IMG/VR virus record: IMGVR_UViG_3300048037_000478
Location: 1 to 34,670 of that record
Source of the DNA: a virus
Length of the DNA: 34,670 nucleotides
Direction: 5' to 3' (one strand)
Shown: positions 20,501 to 28,400 of the stretch, piece after piece
Numbering within the stretch: position 1 is the first letter of the stretch
Layout of the letters: every line of letters begins with the position of its first letter
Program-made: the position numbers and the translations under genes
Notes under the pieces: model-generated
Told to the model about the DNA's origin: nothing
What the model saw: the letters and a program-made list of their open reading frames with translations, nothing else
Databases searched by the model: none

Positions 20501-21843
20501 CTGTAAATACAATGAGATTTACACCAGAATATCAGGAATTTGTTAGTGTTAAGAAAGTAAGATCTCCTAATGTTGCAGCACCAGCTTATACCACATGGAC
20601 AGCAAATAGTCCAGCACAGTTAGGTGATTATATTAAGCATATAAACAATATCTATGAAGTAACACAAGTTGCAAATACTGGAGCAGGAGCTGTCAACTTA
20701 ACTGCTTCTAGTGGAAATGCTCCTAATCATAATTCTGGAGCTACTACAAATGGTGACTTAGAACTTACTTTCTTTGTTACTGCAGTTTCTTCTCTTACAT
20801 TTGAAGAAATTTCAGAGGTTCTTATTGACCCATTAGGATTTACAGATTTAGTAGTTAATAATGAAATTCGTCTTTCTGGAAATAGAATTTCATCAGAAAT
20901 TAATGATCTAATCCTTTCACCAAACTCTGGACAAAAGATAACCGTTGATTCTAAAACTTCTTTTGTTCTTCCTGTTGGAAACAATAACGAAAAAGGAAAT
21001 GCAGCACAAGGATCTGTAAGATATAATACTGATGATAATCAGTTTGAAGGATACAACGGAGCACAGTGGGGTGGTTTAGGTGGTGTTAAAGATATTGACC
21101 AAGATACTTACATTCAGGCAGAAACATCTCCTGGTTCAGATGAAGATACATTATATTTCTATAATGCAAATAACAATTCACTTCAATTAACAGGTACTGC
21201 ACTTGATTTTTATAGTGTTGATACTTTAAATTCTCCTACTACAGATACACTTAATATCAATGCATCTACAATCACATTTGATACTCTAGCAACCACACTG
21301 GACAATACTAGTGCTGATACAACATTCTTGTTCTCGACCAAAGCGAATTTTGATCTTGGTTTATCTTCTGGTCTTACAACTGATCCACTATTAAGATTAA
21401 CTAGTGATGGTGATATCTTCTATAACTTAGGATTTGGAACTGGTAATTATAGTGGTGTAAAACTATTTGACAGTGAACTTAAAGAATTAGAGATTGCTGA
21501 TTTTAAAATTATAACTAAGAAAGTAACTCTAGAAAGAGGAACACTCAATGAAGGAGATGCAGTAATATATGATCCTGTTGCTGAAGATTCTGCAAAAGTG
21601 ATTATTACAGCACACAATACCACTACTAATGATAAAGAAGTTGTTGAGTATTCTGTTACTGACAAAGGAACTGACGTTTACTTTTCAGAAATTGCTAACA
21701 TTTCAACAGGAGTAAATCAATTTAGCACAGTGTTTGATTTGAACGATACTGGAAATGTTAGAATTACATTTACACTAGATACTAGCCTAACTAGTGGTGA
21801 TGATGTTGAATTCACCATAGTCTCCCAAGTTACTAAGAGGTAA
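17563..21843 (+). CDS. Fibre-like virion structural protein, 1426 residues
   Basis: The N-terminus MPAINVARTDTFELQRQKIN, then STGNLKLGDGTVLAPSLAF and LGFYKADTKTLGF, resembles marine myovirus fibre-type proteins as I recall them. Residues about 110-285 are tandem Gly-rich GSGY repeats. Three 'VGM' repeats lie at about 319-377, 383-440 and 645-705. A cupredoxin-like domain (NPDITLYSGNTYEFDI at 595-610; TPNLYYFSP...DVGG at 728-743) is split by the third VGM repeat. Residues about 889-1000 and 1113-1220 are a duplicated unit (TSLVVPVG, AIRFNTD...YEGY, W-x-x-LGGV, TLWFYN). Between them is a W-x-A-x-x-P...LGDYIKHINNIYEVTQ module (1009-1071). No enzyme motif is seen. The start overlaps the upstream gene. 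It probably forms an extended, mostly beta, fibre or spike on the baseplate. Confidence 0.75.
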   Translation: MPAINVARTDTFELQRQKINQIGSRLFDVTGGGSDLSTGNLKLGDGTVLAPSLAFDTDATLGFYKADTKTLGFVSTSKRVLEISDTEVTCVQNFNLTQEQLSTGGITILNTGSLYEGGTYTNIPLTGGSGIASEATIVVTPYGGSVTNNGAGYVPGNYGQGANGVLLTGGSGSGVAVSFDVDGIENGSVVNAGSGYAASTTVLNVPLTNVSSSGSNGTADIVTGTNGEIADVTIVNQGSGYQNGDILSVDPNFDSVGAGGGFQYRIDGNPGEVTNFNILTYGTNYATGNVLALPVDVTGVSTNLKAQILGATTTLNPASYQITVPSTTGIVAGMFVIGGDTDVGVLAAGTTVQSVDSATQITLDLYPTGAGAATLEFISSGNLLEFDVVDPSVLVVGMTVTQTGGTGTLASGTVIDAIQGQTVTVNQAPTGAGTATLTFTQPFGNGTTPFAYTVAAVGTVDSVTITQGGTGYEVGNLLSVDPESLISPIEYVVTSAAAIEITFTGTVSASAFAVGDTIQTATGGEGGGTPLQYEVYRIESAGGNITRVFLEATSGVLANGDQLEDSGNTLIGTVDTCTSPQNYYFLSLGDTGAPALNPDITLYSGNTYEFDITDTSLSNIGFALSAYPDGIHAPSNVTAVSTTLSNVSKDITVNSAAGIVVGMEVVVLSGQGALLPNTVVEAINGTTITLSNVALTSGSVQLEFRGFEYIRNVTRSGGRLIILIDDNTPNLYYFSPEGPDVGGKNGEEGLLTVDLNNPRTFGSGLSVEVLLTNEVDIISNNILTGMLSAAGLTSSTLNSSSGSISNLSSPIITGGTISLNEITNSSGTLAITATQINISGDIDFSGKGNFNDTTGNFEVTGALKTLNSVNVNDKLFITDNVVSSAGGSNITFTPSLGQSVKVNSSTSLVVPVGTDAQRPGVTEDGAIRFNTDSQSYEGYSASTTSWSSLGGVRDQDGNTYILAEETVAANDNTLWFYNDAVNTMRFTPEYQEFVSVKKVRSPNVAAPAYTTWTANSPAQLGDYIKHINNIYEVTQVANTGAGAVNLTASSGNAPNHNSGATTNGDLELTFFVTAVSSLTFEEISEVLIDPLGFTDLVVNNEIRLSGNRISSEINDLILSPNSGQKITVDSKTSFVLPVGNNNEKGNAAQGSVRYNTDDNQFEGYNGAQWGGLGGVKDIDQDTYIQAETSPGSDEDTLYFYNANNNSLQLTGTALDFYSVDTLNSPTTDTLNINASTITFDTLATTLDNTSADTTFLFSTKANFDLGLSSGLTTDPLLRLTSDGDIFYNLGFGTGNYSGVKLFDSELKELEIADFKIITKKVTLERGTLNEGDAVIYDPVAEDSAKVIITAHNTTTNDKEVVEYSVTDKGTDVYFSEIANISTGVNQFSTVFDLNDTGNVRITFTLDTSLTSGDDVEFTIVSQVTKR
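18517..18882 (+). repeat. Two tandem 'VGM' protein repeats
   Basis: Two about 57-residue units share the order: V-x-S/D-x-x-x-(I/L)V-(A/V)GM, then GT-x-(V/I)-x-x-(V/I)-x-(S/G)-x-T-(I/V)-T, then PTGAG-(A/T)-ATL-(E/T)F. A third copy is at 19498-19677 and a relative is in the gp7-like gene at about 2482-2620 (VTSTDDLAVGLFV...TKIISIDSDTQVTV). Borders are approximate. Confidence 0.65.
19498..19677 (+). repeat. Third 'VGM' repeat, inserted in a cupredoxin-like domain
   Basis: The unit ITVNSAAGIVVGMEVV...LPNTVVEAINGTTITLSN...VQLEF repeats the pattern of the two copies about 700 bases upstream. It lies between the two halves of the cupredoxin-like domain (19310-19465 and 19680-19830). Confidence 0.6.
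20227..20560 (+). repeat. Duplicated fibre unit, copy 1
   Basis: It encodes NITFTPSLGQSVKVNS, TSLVVPVG, GAIRFNTD...SYEGY, W-SSLGGVRDQDGNTYILAEE, NTLWFYNDAVN. It pairs with 20899-21220 in the same order and spacing. The G-x-x-RYNTD-x-x-FEGY-x-x-x-W pattern is common in phage fibre proteins. Confidence 0.75.
20899..21220 (+). repeat. Duplicated fibre unit, copy 2
   Basis: It encodes DLILSPNSGQKITVDS, TSFVLPVG, GSVRYNTDDNQFEGY, W-GGLGGVKDIDQDTYIQAE, DTLYFYNANNN. Similarity to copy 1 is clear in protein, weaker in DNA, so the duplication is not recent. Confidence 0.75.
21836..21840 (+). promoter_or_regulatory. Ribosome binding site AGAGG
   Basis: AGAGG, within AAGAGGT, lies 5 bases before the ATG at 21846 and runs into the stop codon of the preceding gene. 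It is the clearest Shine-Dalgarno sequence at any junction in this window and fixes the start of the 169-residue gene. Confidence 0.75.
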
Positions 21844-21845
21844 AA

Positions 21846-22355
21846 ATGCCAGAAATTTTAAGGACATATGATTCTGTTGGAGGATTCTCCGTTGATAAAA
21901 CTACATTAATCAATGAAAAAAAAGATATTACTAACGTAAATTCATTCGAGGTAAAAAATTCATTTTATTCTGATAGTTCTACCAAACATTATATTTTAAG
22001 AGGTATTAATACATCCGTTCTATCTACAGATGATGTTAATAGTACAATTACTATACCAAATAATACAATTAATTTTGTAGAGACTTTTATTGTGGGAGTC
22101 AATGATAATGCATCTGGAAATGTCTGTACAAAATTAGATAGTGTTCTTAAAGTAGCTAATGACGGTGTAGTATCTGAATTATCTACAATGACAACTACCG
22201 TTAAAGATGATATTCCATCAGGTCAAACTTGGACTATTAATCCTTTTATTGGTGGTTCAATTAATACTTTCAGTTATAATACAACTCGTGCAGGAACAAC
22301 TCGTACAATTAAATGGGTTGCATATGTTAAAGTTGTAAGCATTGACTGGACTTAG
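21846..22355 (+). CDS. Unknown 169-residue protein in the structural operon
   Basis: I do not recognise the family. The protein starts 2 bases after the previous stop with a good AGAGG ribosome site, so it is co-transcribed with the fibre-like genes. It begins MPEILRTYDSVGGFSVDKTT. It is rich in Thr, Ser, Asn and Val with alternating hydrophobic residues, suggesting an all-beta protein. A Gly-Gly-Ser-Ile-Asn turn (about 138-142) precedes a C-terminal strand pair ending WVAYVKVVSIDWT. No signal peptide, membrane segment or catalytic motif is visible. Its position between two fibre-like genes suggests a minor virion protein or fibre accessory. It is the last gene before a new late promoter. Confidence 0.75.
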   Translation: MPEILRTYDSVGGFSVDKTTLINEKKDITNVNSFEVKNSFYSDSSTKHYILRGINTSVLSTDDVNSTITIPNNTINFVETFIVGVNDNASGNVCTKLDSVLKVANDGVVSELSTMTTTVKDDIPSGQTWTINPFIGGSINTFSYNTTRAGTTRTIKWVAYVKVVSIDWT

Positions 22356-22358
22356 AGT

Positions 22359-22370
22359 TTTAGTACTAAA
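22359..22370. repeat. Perfect 12-base palindrome at the promoter
   Basis: TTTAGTACTAAA is a perfect palindrome that overlaps the start of the CTAAATA core at 22366-22372. The gp8/DUF4815 junction also has its CTAAATA core inside an inverted repeat containing the same TACTAA / TTAGTA letters. Confidence 0.7.
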
Positions 22371-22372
22371 TA
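22366..22372 (+). promoter_or_regulatory. Late promoter core CTAAATA
   Basis: CTAAATA lies 10 bases after the stop of the 169-residue gene and ends 39 bases before the ATG of the 4000-residue gene. It is preceded by AGTA and overlaps a palindrome. It likely drives the largest gene as its own transcription unit. Confidence 0.65.
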
Positions 22373-22411
22373 GAAAAGAGAAATAATTTTAAGTCTGCAG
22401 GCTGATAGAAA

Positions 22412-25400
22412 ATGAGCTTTAAGTTTAATTCTGACAAAGAACAAATTAGGGCGGGTGCTCCCAAGTTTATAGGAGATAACGAGGTCTCGTTGAGATCTGG
22501 TACTGGAACTGATGAAAAAGAGGTCTTGCGTGCCTTAATTGAACCAACTTCAAAAGTACCTCGTGTTGGTATTAATAGGACTGGAAATAGAATTGATACT
22601 ATAGTAGTAGATAATCAAGGTTCAGGTTATACTACTCAACCTACAGTTACAGTCAGTGCTCCTCTTGGTGATAATCCAATCCAAGGTGCTGCTTCTGCCT
22701 CACTTTCTCCAGAAGGTAGAGTTGCTGGTATTCTTATTGATAATCCTGGTGCTGGTTATACTTCTGCTCCTACAATTACAATCAGTGGAGGAAACGGTGT
22801 AGGTGCTACTGCAACAGCATTTTTAGACAGCGTAGATTTTGAACTTGATATTAACGGTGCTATCAGAACTTCTACATCTATCATTTCTGATACTGCAAGA
22901 ATTTTAAATCTAGATATTGATAATTTGGTTACTCCTGACGCAGCACAGAGAGCACCAAACTTAAAAACTTTTATGAATAACACTGGTACCCCATGGGCAC
23001 CAGAAAGATTACTACAGAAAAACACTTTTGTTTATCGTGGTCCTAATGTATACCAATCTTTGAACGTTGGTACTACATCAGCAAATCCTGTAGATCCACC
23101 TCTCCATACTGATGGAATTGTAGTTAATGGTAATGCGTTAGACGCTACTGTTCCTGGCGTTCAGTTTAAACACATTGGTTTCCGCGTATCTGATCCTAAT
23201 GAAGTATATTATAACGAATCTGGAGAGACTGGAATATATCCAAGATCTATTACTCCAATATTAGGTGATAAATCTGATAAAATTGCAACTACTGAATACG
23301 TTCTTAACCTAGCAACAAATGACGTTGGTGGACGTATTTATGTTTCTCAATTAATTGGTAATGATGCTAACGATGGTCGTTCTCCAGTTAACCCAGTTAG
23401 GACTATTAAAAAAGCATGTCAACTAGCTTGGGAAACTCCTGGTATAAAAGAATCTATTATTGTTGCTGGTGGTGATTATACAGAAGACAACCCAATCTCA
23501 ATTCCACCTGATGCTTCTGTTGTTGGTGATAACCTTCGTCTTGTTATTATACGTCCTGCAAATGCAAGAAAACATATCTTTAAATTTGGTGATAAGAACT
23601 ATATTATTGGTGTTACTTATAGAGACCAAGAAGGTGCTGATACCTTTACTTGGGATTTTGCTATGGTCTTTGACGACAAGCAAAGAGTTACTTATGATTT
23701 CCTTCAAAATGGAGATGCTTCGACTCAATTCCCTATCGGTCATCAGGTTTTTGGTGAATCAATTTTTAGAACAACATTCCAGTCTAACGGAGGTCTTAAC
23801 AATCTAGTAGCTAGTATTGAATTAAGAGGTGTGAACGCTGGTGGTATTGTTACATCTAGAAATGTTAACTTTACTCAAACTACAGGTCCTAGTGCATATA
23901 TTAGTGGTTCATTTGATTTTGTACAAACATCTGGTTCTGTAAACGCTGGTGAAACATTAGTATATGGTGGTGCAAACAGTCAAAGATTCCAAACTCTAAC
24001 AGCATATAATGTTGGTGATGTTGTTTGGACAGAACAACATGTCTATAACGTATCAGTTGCTGGTACTTCTGGAGAAAATAACCCAACTCACGATGCTGGT
24101 GCTGCTAATAATGGTACTGGTACTCTAGAGTTTACCTACTTAAGAGATACATATTCTCTTGTCACAACTGATATTATTTCAATTAGACCTGAAGGTGAAG
24201 TTGTATTTGAGAACAGACCTAACCTAACAGATCCTCCACTACCAATCAGTAGAATTGACTTCTCTCTACAGGGAGATCCTAGTATTGCAACTGGTGGTTT
24301 TGGTGATTACGGTACACCTGAAGATCTTGGTGGTATTATTTTCTATACAAACCCATTAGTTGAATCAGATAATATTCACGACTACAAAGAAGGTGAAGAG
24401 ATTTTAATTCAAAATCTATCTACATCAAATCCAGACTTATCCATGTTAAATGGTAAGCAAAGAATTTACAAAGTTATTGAAGATCCTGATGGTAGATCTA
24501 GACGTTTTGTTATTCCTAAAAAACTACCTTCTTTAACTAACAACAATTATGATCCTGGTCAGTTTGCACAGGTTCAATCTTTCTCTAAATCAGTAACTTT
24601 ATCCTTACTTAACTCACCATTTAAGTTTGGTGAAGCAACTCCTGTAGCGAGAAGATTCCAAGATGCTTCTCTTCAAATCAGAAACAATAGAGAGTTTATT
24701 GCTGATGAAGTTGTAGGAAGAATTAATGATGAATTTAGTAAAGATTTCTACTCCGTATTTGATATTGGTGGTACTGCTACAGCGCAAACAACACCTACAA
24801 ATGCTACTTATAATGCTGCAACTGGAGACTTAGTACTTACTAAAGTTAACCATGGATTTGATGTTGGACAAGGTATCTCAATTGCAACAGATTCACTAAC
24901 ATTTACTTGTTTGATGGATAATAATGCTACAGAGCATACTTATCCTAGAGCAAGTGATCCAGGTGCAGGAAGAGCTCTTCCTATCACATCAAAAACAAGT
25001 GATACCTTTACTCTTAATGTCGGTATATCACCTGCAAATGCAAATTTCACTCCACAATCAGGAACATCATATAATCCTGCTACTGGAAATTTAGTTCTAG
25101 AGATTGGAACTCATTCCATCCCAGTTGGAGGAAGTATTACTATTGATAGTGATTCCTTGTCATTCTCATGTGACATGGATAATCGTCAATCAATTAAAAC
25201 ATATCCTCGTGCAGGAATTGATCCTTATGCTGTAAGATCTATTCCAGTTACAGCATCTACATCAACTTCTATTACTGTTAATATAGGTGCATCTCCTGCA
25301 GACAAATATTTCCAACCAACTTACGCTGACTATAATCCTAATACAGGAGACATGGTATTTACCATTGGACAGCATGGTTTAGGTGTAGGTCGTAATATCA

Positions 25401-28400
25401 CTATTGACAATGATTCATTAACATTTACTTGTTTACAAGATCCTTCAACTCCTAAAACTTATCCTCGTTCTGGTATTGATCCATATGCAGATAGAAAATC
25501 AATTTCTATTACTTCTGTTGGTGAAAGTTTACATACACCAACTAATGCTGTATATGATGCACCAAATGGTGAAATTACATTCACAGTTAATAACCATGCA
25601 TTCCTTGAGGGTGATTATGTTAAGATAGCAGATAATTCTCTAACATACTCTTGTGTTTTAGGTGGTAATTATAATCATACATGGGCTGGTGGTACAGCAA
25701 CCAACGCAATCCAGTCAGGTGGTAATTACGCACATTCATTCGTATCTGCTGCTACTGATTGCATTTCATCTGGAGGAACTAATTTAACTCCTGCTGTTGC
25801 ATCATATGTTCCTGTTTCTGGTGTATTAATATTAACTTTTGCAAGTGCTCATGGTCTTGCTAATGGAGCTAACATACAAATTGCTGATAATGGACTCACA
25901 TTTACATGTTCGATGGATAATTTCCAAACAGAGCACAAATATCCTAGACCAAGTGATCCTGCATCTGGACAAAATTTATCTATTACTTTAATTAATGCAA
26001 CTCAATTTAGTGTTAACGTAGGTGCATCTCCAATAGTTAATCATAATGTAACTGATGCAGATTATGATCCTTATACTGGTGAACTAGAATTAACCATTGG
26101 TTCTCATAGTCTTACAGGTCAGACACAATCATCACCTACTACTGGATCATCATATAACCCAACAACGGGTATTATGAGTCTCACAACAACACAAGCACAT
26201 GGTCTTGTAGTTGGTGATAAAGTTAGATTAGATGATGGTGCTGTAACATTCAGTTGCACCTATGGTACTGGAAATCACAATTATGTTGGTGGTACTGCAC
26301 AGGGTGCTGTAACTGCAGTTGGTGGTGTTATATTTGATGTAACTGATGCTTCATACACACCTACAACTGGTGTTATGGAGTTGACTATTGGTACTCATAG
26401 TTTAACAACTTCTAATCAAGTAATAATCACTTCTGGTTCTTTAGATTTCCAGTGTGATGCAGACGGTTATAATACAACTCATTCATATCCACGTCCAACT
26501 GACCCAGTAGCGGGAGAAGCTATTGATATTACTGCTGTAACTGGTACAACTATCACAGTTAATGTTGGTATTAGTAATCCTGGCACTGCTTATCCTCGTG
26601 CTCCTAAGAGTCATACAGTATCTAATGCTACTTATGATCCTGCTGGTGGTGACATGGTGCTCTCCATTGGTGCTCACTCATTACAAGCTGGAGATAAAAT
26701 TAAACTTGCTCCAGAATCAATAACCTTTGAATGTCCTGCTGCTATTGGTGTTCACCAATTCCAGTCTGGTGTTAATAATGCTATTAGTGGCGGTGGTCAA
26801 CAATTTACAGCTGTAACTGGAACTACTTACAATCCTAATACAGGTGAGATGGTACTGGAGATTGGTGCTCATAGTTTAACTACTGCGAACACAATCCAAA
26901 TTGCTGATGGCGGTGTTACATTTAGATGTGATGCTGATAACTATGCTACTGACCATGCTTATCCTCGTGCAACTGACCCTGCTTCTGGTGAAAATCTTGC
27001 TATTACAAACGTATCAGCAACTACTATCAGTGTTGATGTTGGTGCAGCATCATCTAACAATCAAAGTTCATATCCTAGAGCAAATGGTAATGACTATGCA
27101 TACAATAGTGAACTAACAATTTTAAGTACAACCACTGGAAGTATTACAGTTAATGTTAACGGTGGACAAGGTGCTATTAGTATCAACTCTGTTCATACAT
27201 TTGTATCTGCTACACCTAATGGTGTTCTATCTGGTGGAGATCCTATCAGTGGTAAGTGGATTGAAGTTCTTGCTGTTGGATCTTCTACTAGTTTTGATAT
27301 TCAAGTATTGGATACAGTTCCTTCTACAAACACAGATCCACATACATTTATTTCTGGTGTTGCTAATAGTATTACTAAGAAAGGAACCGCTGTCAGAATT
27401 GCTCCCGACTCATTAACCTTTACTTGTGATAAAGATGGTAATGCATCTCAACACACATACCCTCGTGCAACTGACCCTGCATACAACACATCAGTAGATA
27501 TTGTTTCAACAACTGGAACAACAATTACACTTAATGTTGGAAAAGCAAATACTGGTACTTCTTATCCTCGTCCAGGATTTGATCCTATTTCTGGTCGTTG
27601 GGTTCCTATAAATGTTATAGACGTAAATACATTTAAAATTAGCGTCGGAAGTTCTACTTATACTGGCACTCATACATTTATCGGTGCTTCTGAGAATGCA
27701 ATTTCACGTCAAGATGGAACAATCACTATAAACGTAGGTACCTCTTCTAATACCACTGTTCATACTTTCGTAAGTGCTGCAGCTAATGCTATTAGGTTTG
27801 AACCACAGTCAACACATTATTACGAGGCTAGCACGGCAAATGCTGTTAAGTTTAGACCTCAAACTGCTCACACATTTGTAAGATCATCAACTAATAGTCT
27901 ATCTACTGGTGGTAGTAGCTTTAGTATTTTCTTAGGTGCATCTAGATATGCACACACATATGTCAGTGGTGGTACTGTTAAATTTGGTGGTGTTACTTAT
28001 ACTGTAACTAATTTTGTGTATGATCATTCTGTTAGTGGTAATGCAGTTATTACTCTCAGTCAATCAATTCCTAACATTGCAGAAGATGCTATTATTGAAC
28101 TTGAAGGTATTGTAGTTGAATGTGTTATTGATGGTGTAACAACACAAAAAACATATCCAAGTTTCAGTATTCCTATTAGTGATGAGAAATGTAAGAGAGA
28201 TATTAGATATTTCCTTGATGCTCTAATTCAAGATTTAGAATTTGGTAGTAACAACAATGTTATTGATGGTGCTAAGAAGTATATTGACGCCACCAATACT
28301 TTCATTGATACTACTATTGACTTTGAGATTATTCAAACTGTACGTGCCATTGAGTACGCTAGAGAACTAGCTATCTTTGCAATGCGTAAGTGGCGTACTG

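Noticed and set aside
24790-28180. CRISPR or DNA-level tandem repeat
   Set aside because: The repetition is in the protein pattern; DNA copies are diverged, of unequal length and in frame throughout, without constant direct repeats or spacers.
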